DNA from: Agapanthus africanus | Taxonomy: Eukaryota; Streptophyta; Magnoliopsida; Asparagales; Amaryllidaceae | DNA length: 64,000 nt | Reading direction: 5' to 3' | NCBI GenBank assembly: GCA_030015575.1 | Contig: CM057339.1 | Span: forward strand, 695,900,761 to 695,964,760 | Part shown: positions 45,227 to 54,970 of the stretch, in pieces | How positions within the stretch are numbered: position 1 is the stretch's first letter | How the letters are laid out: each line of letters starts with the position of its first letter | Program-made: the position numbers and the translations under genes | The notes under the pieces: generated by a model | What the model saw: the letters and a program-made list of their open reading frames with translations, nothing else | Told to the model about the DNA's origin: nothing | Database searches by the model: none

Positions 45227-47265
45227 TGTTAGTGTATATGCCCAAGAGGCCATTATTGTATCATACTAGCTTGTATATTACTTAATGGAAGCTTGGGATA
45301 TTCACAGTTGTATTAACAGTCTTGCTCAAAATGGTAGTATGCTACTTGGTATGTTTCTACTTCAATATGTGCATGTGTTTATTTTAGCATATCGCTTATA
45401 CATATTAGTAAAGCCCTTAGGATCTTTGCTTGATTACCAGCGTTGTGATGGCAGTCACACTAGTGGGGCTGGGTTATCTACATGCACATACTTATACAGG
45501 TCTCTAGTCGTAGGATTATCGAGACGGGGCATCGATACTCCTGAGTAGACAAGTGTTTATGCTTCTCATCCCAGCAGGGGAGATGGTCTGTCCCACAGCC
45601 ATTAGTACGTCGTACTGGATATAGTATGCAGGTGCTCGTTAGGTTACGAGTACACCGGACAGGACTCGTAGGGAACTGCTGGTGAGTATTATACCTATCG
45701 TCAGATACCAGTTCCCAGGTGACATGAGTATAGCTTAGTCCGTCGACTTGACACTGCCACTTCGCTTCGAGTGTGTTCCCTCTGTACTTTGATTACTACC
45801 CTACCACGGCTCAAAGGAGTCGTGCAAACAGGTAGTAGTTGGGTGCAGTCCCGAAGCATTTGGAGGCAGTGGCGGCTAGACATGATTCGTCTCCCCCGGT
45901 ATTGGGGGTTGATATCGTGCTGTTTCTGGAGAGCCATTACACAAAGTCCCTAAACAGGGCAAGCGAGATTTACTGGTAGGTGTTCCAGTAATTTCTCAGG
46001 GTGTTCTGGGCTACACCCCGACACGACTTATACCGCTATTAGGGGTCTGACGTTTACCGCCTCCTAGGCCCGATATGCGATACTCTTAGACGAAAAGACC
46101 GGACTGTATGGAGATTGTCACATTCAGGCTTAGTAGGAGTTCAGATGGGTTTTCCTCATCGGCCTTCTTATCGACATCTACCTGGGGACTGTTATGTACA
46201 ACTAGTACCACTTGCGTCCTGTGGTTAAACCCACTGCCAGCATAGTGTCGAGTCTTTAGAGTCCCATACAGAGAGTTTCCCTGCACTGGGCAAAAGGTGT
46301 AGAGGCTGTATGGTTTTACGGCAGAGCTACGATCACTTACGTGCACTTGTGCGCGTATGAAGTTCGGGCAGATAATTCTAGTGGGCTTTGATTTAAGCCG
46401 GATCTTAGTATTATATATAGATGGATCAGTTGTTGTCTCTTAGTATTCGTATTCCTCGGAATACGGATGCGGGTGTGTATGCATGGATGTGAGGAGCAAA
46501 GAAGGAGATGCATCATTAGGGTTTTGACCATTGACTTGATTAAAACCATTATGAGGTGGAGGAAAATGTTTACTAATCTTTTTAATGATAATTGTGTCAT
46601 GGCTAATTGGTTTGACCATTTGACTATGTTGACCATGGTTGACTTAGATATTTTTGTTAAGCACTAGATATTTTGCTTAGCATTAATGGTGATATGATAA
46701 TGGTCAAATCAAGGTTGCCATCATAATTATCATGATAAAAGATTTGTTTTCTTTTTTCCATGGATCATTATCTCATACATCTTCTCTCTCTTCAAGAGTG
46801 CTCCCATGTTTGCTCTCCTTCTTCTTCCTCACTAGAAATCCCTTAAGCTCTCATGTGTTGAGAAAATTAGGGTTTCAATAGACAAACAAATCCATCTTCT
46901 TACTTTACATCACCTAGGCCATCAAGTTTAGCAAACTTGTTACCCTAGTTACCTCGGTCTTGAGGTGGAGCTCGGACTATAGACTCTCGGGTGGATCATC
47001 TTCGACTCAAGGAGTCCGTTGAAGAAGCCACGATCTGGATCGACCTTTGGAGCCTACGGAGACGAGGAAGACAGCGGAGAAGACCCGAAGGACTTGTAGC
47101 ATGAGGTATAATCTTCTATCAAAGTAGATAAAACCTTTAGTTTTTTTGTTAGCAATGGTTTAGCAAAGATCCTAAAGTATAGTCTATGTTAACTTGTAAG
47201 AAAATTTTGATTTTTACCTATTCCGCCTCCCCGCTAGCTAGCGGGGTGAGTAACATAGACTTACA
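45227..47265 (+). repeat. Copia element 3' LTR
   Basis: This is the partner of 37260-39296, with the same ends TGTTAG and TTACA. Length differs by 2 bp and scattered substitutions are visible. Confidence 0.93.
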
Positions 47266-47640
47266 CGTTACACGTGGCGCGCATGTGGCGGGCGCACGTG
47301 CATTGCACATGGCGTACATGGTGCTTGCGCATATGCGCATTATGGAGGGGGGCAGTTATGGCCCTAACTTGGAGCACTATGTTCCTATGGAGAACTAAGA
47401 TCCTTTGAGAATAGAATTCTCCCACGTGCGTTGCAAGTGTTTGGATCACGTGCATTGCACGTGGAGCACATGGCGCTTGCGCATATGCGCATTATGGGGG
47501 GGCAGCTATTGTCATAACTTGGAGCATTAAGCTCCTTGGAGAACTAATCACTTTTGAGAATTGAATTCTCCCACGTGCGTTGCACGTGTTTGGCTCATGT
47601 GTGTTGCGCATGGCACGCATGTGGCGGATGTGTACGGAAC
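47266..47640. repeat. ~150-bp CACGTG-rich array, part 3
   Basis: This is the remainder of the array: two further units about 150 bp apart (CGCATATGCGCATTATGG at about 47328 and 47479), each followed by the GAGAATWGAATTCTCCCACGTG block. Confidence 0.8.
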
Positions 47641-48078
47641 GTCTTTCGTCGGCGAAATGTCGCGACGTGCGCACGGTACACGGAACGGTTCCAAACAACG
47701 CACGAGGGTGATCACGCAAGTTAGGTACGTTCAGTGGATCACTCGAATCGTCAGCGACGAGCACGGCTCCGGCGGTGATCACCGGAAAGAAGAAATAAGA
47801 TCAAGAAAAAGAAAGAAGAAAGAAGAAGAAGTGGCTATGTATTAAATAAGGAAATAAAAATTAAATAAATAAAATATATATAATATATATATGCAGAGGA
47901 GAGAGAGAGAAAGGAGTTGTTAGTTTGTTAGAAAATTAGATTTAAAATTTTAAAAGATTTTTAGATTTAAAATTTTAGATATCCTCTCTTATTTATATGG
48001 GAGTGGTAGAGATGGGATCTCTCTTTTTCCCGATGTGGGACTAAAAATGTATCCCCCATGTAGTAGAGCATTACTTTA
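47641..48078 (-). promoter_or_regulatory. Promoter-like region with snRNA-type USE and TATA
   Basis: On the minus strand GTCCCACATCG (48031-48041) matches the upstream sequence element of plant snRNA genes. It is followed by TATAAATA (47990-47997) exactly 33 bp further on, the spacing of the RNA polymerase II class. Downstream is a CT-rich stretch, then a minus-strand frame (47782-47492) that begins with GTG, not ATG, and has no recognised domain. The sequence after the TATA box does not match any snRNA I know. It may be the promoter of an old LTR. Confidence 0.5.
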
Positions 48079-48440
48079 GATTACACGTGCGTAACATATT
48101 TGCTCATAACTTTTGATCCCGGATGAATTATGAGGCCCATAATATATCAAATCGATGGATTTTTTGAGACACTTTCGATACAACCAGAATTTATCTGTTT
48201 CTAATTCGGTAGTTTGTCAAAATACAGTCCGGAAAATACTGGTTTGCATTTTCTTCCTTGGATTATACGTGCATAGCACATTTTCTCATAACTTTTGATG
48301 CCGGATGAATTATGAGGCCCATAATATATCAAATTGAAGTATTTTTCGAAACTCTTTCGATAACATCAGAATTTAGCTATTTCTCATTCGGGAGTTTGTC
48401 AAAATACAGCCCGAAATATACTGGCTTGTATTTTCTTAAG
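48079..48440. repeat. 182-bp direct duplication
   Basis: Two tandem copies (48079-48260 and 48261-48440) share GATTAYACGTGC and GATGAATTATGAGGCCC, then CAAAATACAG. The frames at 48312-48703 lie within it and look non-coding. Confidence 0.8.
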
Positions 48441-49090
48441 CGTATCGCTGCCATTTTATACCTTGAGCTCTTTTGCGCAGAATTTTTTGGCGGGAACAAA
48501 TGCCCCCTATTACTTTGCCCATGTAAGTATGTAAGTGGATGAAGTAGTGCAGAGTTATGCATGGCCATAGAATTGAGGGCTGATGAGACATGTTTAGGGT
48601 CCTTGTAGCTTAAGACTTTTTCATCTTCATGAGCCGTTAGGGTCTCAATAAGGTTTTTTCTCCCTACAAGTCGAGAGGATCTCATAGGTGCATATTTTCC
48701 CAAGAAATCATGAGGATTTCTAAGTGTTCATCGCCTCCGTAAGTCGTAAGGAACTCACTCGGGTATTTTTCCTTACGAATCATGAGGACCCGTAAGTAGC
48801 TTCTTTATTTCAGTGGCATGTAATTTTGGCAAATGTGGCCCGTAGATGGTCCATCTTGACCTCCTTGTAGGGTAGCGATGGCTTAGAAAACAGGTTTGGA
48901 TCTGCCGCCTAAGACTTTTCAACTTTATAAGTCGTGAGGGTCTCATAAAGACTTTTCTCCCTACGAGTCGTGAGGATCTCGTAGGTGTATTTTCTCCTTA
49001 GGATTCGTGAGGATTCTTAAGTGCATTTTCTGTTGAGAGTCGTAAGGATCACATAAGAGAATTTTCTTCCTTACAAGTCGAGAGCACTCG
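48441..49090. repeat. ~33-bp GTCGTGAGGATCTC repeats
   Basis: Degenerate units of GAGTCGTRAGGATCTCRTAGGTGYATTTTCTCC type occur here and again at 50680-50850, 51025-51200, 55340-55530 and 56090-56290. This links the untranslated regions of the two Tat-like elements. No gene is seen. Confidence 0.7.
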
Positions 49091-49149
49091 TAAGTGGTTG
49101 GTGAGTTGACTTGTTTCCAAATCGAAGCATTGCTCCGATGGGGAGGTCA

Positions 49150-49900
49150 AGGGTCGACTTTCTCCGTTTTCTACGTTGTCGGGATAGACTTTCTCCGTTT
49201 TCTACGGTGTCGGGATCGACTTTCTCCGTTTTCTACGGTGTCGGGGTCGACTTTCTCCATTTTCTACGGCGCCGGGGTCGACTTTCTCCGTTTTCTACGG
49301 TGTCGGGATCGACTTTCTCCGTTTTCTACGGTGTCGGGATCGATTTTCTTCGTTTTCTACGGTGTCGGGTCGACTTTCTCCGTTTTCTTTCTACGGTGTC
49401 GGGGTCGACTTTCTCCGTTTTCTACGGTGTCGGGATCGACTTTTTCCGTTTTCTATGGTGTCCGGGTCGACTTTCTCCGTTTTCTACGGTGTCGGGTTCA
49501 CTTTCTCCGTTTTCTATGGTGTGGGGATCGACTTTCTCCGTTTTCTACGGCGTCGGGGGTTGACTTTCTCCATTTTCTACGGTGTCGGGATCGACTTTCT
49601 CCGTTTTCTACTGTGTCGGGGTCGACTTTCTCCGTTTTCGGGGTCGATTTTCTCCATTTTCTACGGTGTCGGGATCGACTTTCTCCATTTTCTACGGTGT
49701 CGGGGTCGACTTTCTATGTTTTCTATGGTGTCGGGATCGACTTTCTCCATTTTCTACGGTGTCGGGGTCGACCTTCTATGTTTTCTATGGTGTCGGGATC
49801 GACTTTCTCCGTTTTCTACGGTGTCGGGATCGACTTTCTCCGTTTTCTACGGTGTCGGGATCGACTTTCTGCCTTTTCTACAGTGTCGGGGTTGACTTTC
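49150..49900. repeat. 31-bp minisatellite, about 24 copies
   Basis: The unit CGGGATCGACTTTCTCCG + TTTTCTACGGTGT is repeated head to tail with a few deletions. Its length is not a multiple of three and it holds no stop on the plus strand in any frame. Long frames therefore overlap here (49094-49912, 49111-49563, 49362-49895, 49582-50013). These are consequences of the repeat, not proteins. Confidence 0.9.
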
Positions 49901-51556
49901 GGTTGTCTGTGAAACGCAGAGTCTTGGAACTGGGGACTTTGCCGTGGCATCGATTGGTAGTGTCACATCCGTATCCTGCTGAAATGAGGAGGAACGCTGT
50001 TGATGATCTCTAGGCTGTAGATGTTGCTGTTGAGATCTGGAACTAGAGATTTTTCCATGGCTCCGTTTGGTAGATGTCGCGTTCGTATCCTGCTGGAATG
50101 AGGAAAAACACCGTTGTGAGTCTCCAGGCTGTAGATGTCGCCGTCGAGATTTGACTCTCCGTTTGAAAGAGCCTGGTGGGGAAATGTTGTTCCCTTTTTG
50201 TTTATGCCCATGGATTGTATACAGGGGTCATTATGGACTCTCCTGTAGGGCAAAAAAGTTTCATTTCATTTTTTTTATTTCATTCCGCGATGCTCTATCA
50301 TTTCAGCTTTTTATATCGCGAAAGTCGCGATTGCCCAATCATTTAGGCTATTTTTCGCGGTGCCCAATCATTTCGGCTATATTTTTTTACTCGCTGCTTT
50401 TTATTACGAGTTGCCCAATCATTTCGGCTGTTTTTGTTTGCATATATTTTACTTGCTGATTTTTGTTGCAAGTTGCCCTATCGTTTCGGCTATTTCATAT
50501 GCATTTATGGCTCGCTGACTTTTTTCCGCGAGTAAGAGACTTGGGATATGATACCGATTTAGGCATCAGCATCACTACAACTGGGATATTGACAGGAGCG
50601 AATCATCATTTGCCTTCGTCGGTTCGAACAAAGGTAGCTTAGCAAACAGGGTTAAGGTCCTGTTGACTAAGGCTTTTGACTTCATGAGCCGTAAGGGTTT
50701 TATAAAGGTATTTATCCCTACGAGTCGTGAGGATCTTGTAGGTGCGTTTTCTCCTTAGTGGTCGTGAGGACTCCTAAGTGCGTTTTCTCTTAAGAGTCAT
50801 AAGGATCTCCCAAGAGTGTTTTCTCTTTACAAGTCGAGAGGACTTATAAGTGTTGTTCACCATATGAGGATATCCCTCATTGCTGGTGGGACTTTGTTGA
50901 GGAGATGTTTGTTTGTGCCCATGGATTGTATACAAGGGTCCATACTGAAACGCTTGTAGGGCAAATTGGGGTGCATGACGGCTTAAGAACAGCTTTAGAT
51001 CCCTGTAGCTTAAGTCTTTTGAATCCTATGAGCCGTGTGGGTATCACAGGGGAATTTTCCTTACGAGTCGTGAGGATCTCATAAGTGTAACTTCTTCTTA
51101 GGAATCGTAGGGATCCCTATGTGTGTTTCTCCCTTGTGATTCGTAAGGATCTCACGCAGGTATTTTCTCATTACAAGGTCGAGAGGATCTTGCAAGTGTC
51201 TTTTAATGAGATTGCGCCCTTTCGGGTTTTCACAAACTCGCCAGTAGCCCTGCTGTTTTTACTCATGGAGCCCTTTCGGGTTTTCATCTGTGCCCATTTT
51301 TCTTATGGACGTACCGTTTTTTTATTTCGTTACTTCTTCTTTTTTATTTTTTTATTTTGTGTCAGCCTTGGGATGCTGCGGTTCGTAGTAGTTTAAGGAC
51401 GTTTCGGTCCTTCATTAGTTTTAGGACATTTCGGTCCATTGTTAGTTTAAGGACATCTCGTTCCGCTATTAGTTTTAGGACATCTCGGTCCGCTATTAGT
51501 TCAGGGACGTTTTGGTCCATCGCACGTTTTCGAGGTGTGGTTTCGCCGGATACTAC
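49901..51556 (-). other. Repeat-rich 3' untranslated region, older Tat-like element
   Basis: This lies downstream, on the minus strand, of the pol remnant 51557-51839. It contains repeats of ATCATTTCGGCT with CGCGA-rich spacers (50280-50530), a CATCAGCATC..AGGAGCGAATCATCATT unit (50570-50620), two copies of the CCCATGGATTGTATAC motif (about 50208 and 50923) and GGACATTTCGGTCC words (51390-51530). The same modules occur in 54978-56720. No gene is seen. Confidence 0.65.
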
Positions 51557-51839
51557 TTATAGAGTTTGGGCTTGGGAAGATAGCGAGCGGTCATAGGCGT
51601 CGTCATCTATCGTTGACCTAGGCCGTGACCCGTCAGGCGTAGTATTTTTTTTCAAAAACCGGCTGTTTATTGTCCTGAAATGTCTTTTGCCATGCATATC
51701 CATGAGTATATAGGCCCCACCTTGGTAGACCTTGTTTATGATGTACGGGCCTTCATCGTTTGGCTCGAATTTCCCCCGTTTGGCATGGTTGGGGATTATA
51801 GGTCTCTTGACCACTAGCACGAGTTCTCCTTGGCAGAAT
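51557..51839 (-). pseudogene. pol: Tat-like integrase C-terminal remnant
   Basis: The minus-strand frame reads QGELVLVVKRPI, then RGKFEPNDEGPYIINKVYQGGAYIL, then TINSRFLKK, typical of the integrase C-terminal end of Tat-type polyproteins. It ends at 51557. Upstream it is cut at 51840 by the LTR of another Tat-like element. The frame continues into that LTR only by chance. It belongs to the older element whose untranslated region extends leftward. Confidence 0.75.
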
Positions 51840-52279
51840 TGTAGGGTGTTTTGGTCAGCCCATTGAGATGGAAATACGTGCGCGCTTTTCGGGCGTACTA
51901 CAGATTCCCCGTGCCTAGGGTAGGCGGGGGTTTATTGATCGTGGGGATCCGAATCTCCGGCAGCCGTGGATTAAGCTGTCGTTAATTACCCCTCGCTTTG
52001 GAGCGAGGGAATCTCCGATTAACGTGTTAAACTGGTCATGCGAACTCAATGTGCAGTGTTGTGTTTTGAAGGGGTTTTGGGTATATCAGGGGCCCCGTAG
52101 AGTTTTTACGGGGGTCCCGCTACCCGGATAGCGGGCTGGGGGTCAAGGGGGCTAGCAGCACCCTTGCAGGGTACGGGGCAGCGCCCTGTTAGAAATTTTT
52201 TCAAACGGGAACAGTGTGGTGGAGTATGTGTGTGTGTGTATAAAAAGGGAAAGAGCATCCAAAGGATGCGTGAGAGAAG

Positions 52280-52580
52280 GCGCCAGCGCCCCACGCGTCA
52301 GGAACGCGGGCGCTATACGCCAGAGCGCCAGCGCTTGGGCGCTAGGGTTAGTGCTAGGCGCTTGGGCGCTGGCGCTGGCGCTTTGGGCTCTAGCGCCTCA
52401 TGTGCCCGGCACGTGGGCGCTCGAGTGCTAGCGCAATGGGCGCTCGGGCGCTAGTGCTTTGGGTACTTGCGCCTCACGTGCCCGGTACATGTGCACTCGG
52501 GTGCTAGCGCCTCACGTGCCCGGCATGTGGGCGCTGGCGCTCTGGGCGCTCGGGAGCTAGCGCTTTGGGCGCTAGCGAAA
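52280..52580. repeat. GCGCTAGCGC-rich block in Tat-like LTR
   Basis: This is a run of short, mostly palindromic words (GGGCGCTAGCGC, CACGTGCCCGGCACGTGGGCGCT) repeated every 20-40 bp. A rearranged version is in the 5' LTR at 59305-59650. Related words occur in the 77-bp array at 25151-25625. The frames here are repeat products. Confidence 0.8.
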
Positions 52581-53060
52581 GGAGGGGATTTTACCCCAGA
52601 ACCAGGAGTTAAACTTCAAAATGAGGATTTTGAGTGGAGTTAAACTCCAAAAGATTTAGATTTGGAGTCAAACACCTAAGGATCTGGATTAGGAGTTAAA
52701 CTCCTTGAAAATCTTCAGAGTTCTCTCTTGAGTCTTGGATCTTCTCTTAACTGGGATTTTGTCCAAAGTTGGATCTTTGGAGATGGGTCTCCTTCTTCCT
52801 CCTCTTGATCGGCTGGATCTTAGAGAAAAGGGTGTGAGACTTAAAAATCTCCCCCTTTTTGAGATCTAATGGAAGATCTGAGCTCCCCTTTGTGGGTTTT
52901 GTTGTAAAAAACTATTTAGTTTTGGAAAAGGAAGAGTAAAACTCTTGATTTAATTCATGGGAAAGAAGAAGGTTTGGAACCTTGAGGAAGGAGATGAAGG
53001 AGGCACAAACCCTAGATTTTGAGGGAGTGAAAAGTGTATCTCTTATTCATCATCATGTTG

Positions 53061-53072
53061 TCTTATATAGGC
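53061..53072 (-). promoter_or_regulatory. TATA box in Tat-like LTR
   Basis: GCCTATATAAGA on the minus strand, about 310 bp into the LTR, is a good TATA box. The frame-free AC-rich sequence that follows fits an R/U5 region. Confidence 0.6.
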
Positions 53073-53383
53073 TTATACATTTACATATAACCCCTTAGGC
53101 TTTACAAAATGGCATTTTGCGCATCCCATGGTTCATGTGTCATTTCTTTTTGCACATAAGCCATGGGCTTTACAAAAATTTGGCTTTATGCCCATTCATG
53201 CATAAAAAATTACATAAAAATTATTTATTACATGATTTTTTTATTAGCATAGGGGAGGCTGGCCGCTTCATGTTCGAGCTCGACTCAGGCATGGGCCCAC
53301 TTGATCTGGGTTTGGGCCCACCTGGCTTGGGGTTGACCTTGATTTTGACCCGGTCAACTGGGGTGCAAATTTTGACCCCAACA

Positions 53384-53398
53384 AAGTGCCCCCATCAA
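53384..53398 (-). other. Tat-like polypurine tract
   Basis: The minus strand reads TTGATGGGGGCACTT directly before the LTR start TGTTGGGG at 53383. Confidence 0.8.
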
Positions 53399-53456
53399 TA
53401 AATGCACACCGCACATCTGAGTTGTGTGCATTAAATTGATGGATCTTGAAGCTGGA

Positions 53457-53945
53457 CTTCGAGGTGGAACATCATTCCGAGGGCGGAGCATCCCTCAGGG
53501 AGCATGATTCCCGGGGATCGGAGCATCATTCCGATTTGCGGAGCATAATTCCAGAGTCGGAGTATCATTCCGAAGAGTCGGAGCATAATTCTAAGGGATC
53601 GGAGCATCATTCCGAAGAGCGGAGCATGATTCCGAGGGATCGGAGCATCATTCCTAAGAGCGGAGCATGATTCCAGGGATCGGAGCATCATTCCGAAGAG
53701 CGGAGCATGGTTCCATGGATCGGAGCATCATTCCGAAGAGCGGAGCATGGTTCCAGGGAGTGGAGCATGTCCGAAGAGCGGAGCATGGTTCCAGGGATCG
53801 AAGCATCATTCCGAAGAGCGGAGCATGATTCCAGGGATCGGAGCATAATTCCGATGAAAGGAGCATGATTCTAAAGGGTCGGAGCATAATTCCAACGAGC
53901 GGAGCATGATTCCAAAGGGGTCGGAGCATAATTCCGACGGGCGGC
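53457..53945. repeat. 20/40-bp CGGAGCAT array
   Basis: The half-unit CGGAGCATVATTCCRAAGAG or CGGAGCATGATTCCAGGGAT alternates, giving a 40-bp period over about 490 bp. Long frames on both strands here (53431-54064) come from the repeat. Confidence 0.85.
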
Positions 53946-54970
53946 AGACATTCTGACCGAAGCATAATTTCGATACAGAGGTTGATTCCCAGGCGAAGAA
54001 TAATTCCGACAGGGAAAGCAGATATTCTGAGGCGAAGCATGATTTCGACACGGGGTACATTCATAGACGAAGCATGATTTCGACGCAGAGCTTGTTAGTC
54101 GACTTGATTCCGAGGCGGACCTTAATTCCGACTGGGAGGTCGTTGGTTGATTCCGAGCCGAAACATAGTTCCAACAGGGAAGGTAGATACACCGAGGCGA
54201 AGCTTGATTTTGACACGGGGTACACTCTGAGACGAAGCATGATTCCGGCGCGGAGCTTGTTGGTTGACTTGATTCCGAGGCGGAGCATAATTTCGACAGG
54301 GAAGGCAGATAGGCCAGTGCGAAGCATGATTTCGACACAAGGTACACTCTGAGACGAAGCAAGATTCCGGCGCAGAGCTTTATGGTCGACGTTATTCCGA
54401 GACGGAACTTAATTCCGATGAGGAGGTCGCTGGTTGATTCCGAGCCAAAGCATAATTCCGACAGGGAAGGTAGATACACCGAGGCGAAGGTTGATTTCGA
54501 CGCGGGGTACACTCTGAGACAAAGTATGATTCCGACGCAGAGCTGGTTGGTTGATTTGATTCCGAGACGAAACATAATTTCGACAGGAAAGGCAAATACG
54601 TCGAGGCGAAGCATGATTTCGACACAGGGTACACTCTGAGACGAAGCATGATTATGACGCAGAGCTTGTTGGTCGACTTGATTCCGAGACGGAGCTTAAT
54701 TCTGACGAGGAGGTCGCTGGTTTATTCCGAGCCAAAGCATAATTCCGACAGGGAAGGCAGATACACCGAGGCGAACCTTGATTTCGACACGGGGTACACT
54801 CTGAGACGAAGTATGATTCCGACGCAGAGCTGGTTGGTTGATTTGATTCCGAAGCGGAGCTTAATTCTGGCATGGAAGGTAGATATCCCGAGGCGAAGCA
54901 TGATTTCGACACGGGGTAAATTCTGGGACGGAGCATGATTCTGCCGCAGAAGTTGTTGGTTTGATTTGAT
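53946..54970. repeat. Higher-order repeat, ~290-bp period
   Basis: Units begin with ACACTCTGAGACRAAGYA at about 54221, 54341, 54500, 54628 and 54795. Spacings alternate at about 120-130 and 160-167 bp, so two unit types form a ~290-bp higher-order repeat. Each is built from GAAGCATGATTYCGACRC-like sub-units related to the preceding array. No gene is seen. Confidence 0.75.

Larger units (their letters stand above)
37260..47265 (+). mobile_element. Ty1/copia retrotransposon (Angela/Tork-like)
   Basis: This plus-strand element of 10.0 kb has LTRs of 2037 and 2039 bp, a tRNA-Met primer-binding site, a 2-kb leader, a gag-pol in copia order (gag, protease, integrase, RT, RNase H) and a polypurine tract. 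The target duplication has one mismatch (CGTTG at 37255-37259, CGTTA at 47266-47270). The lineage is suggested by the RT/RNase H wording (LGIQIY, VGSIMYAMLCTRPDVAYALS) and is not certain. Several catalytic residues are lost and stops are frequent, so the copy is dead. Confidence 0.92.
51840..53383 (-). repeat. Tat-like 3' LTR
   Basis: On the minus strand it starts TGTTGGGGTC at 53383 and ends ACACCCTACA at 51840. It matches 58936-59816 over their shared part (to about 52740). It has ~70 bp (about 52122-52200) that the 5' LTR lacks, and a GC-rich block of GCGCTNGGGCGCT words at 52280-52580. Confidence 0.85.

Noticed and set aside
47492..47782. Minus-strand 96-codon frame downstream of the USE/TATA pair
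   Set aside because: It begins with GTG, runs into the tandem array and has no recognised domain, so I do not call it a gene.
49150..49900. CRISPR-like array of ~31-bp repeats
   Set aside because: Units are directly adjacent with no unique spacers, and the context is a plant retrotransposon UTR.
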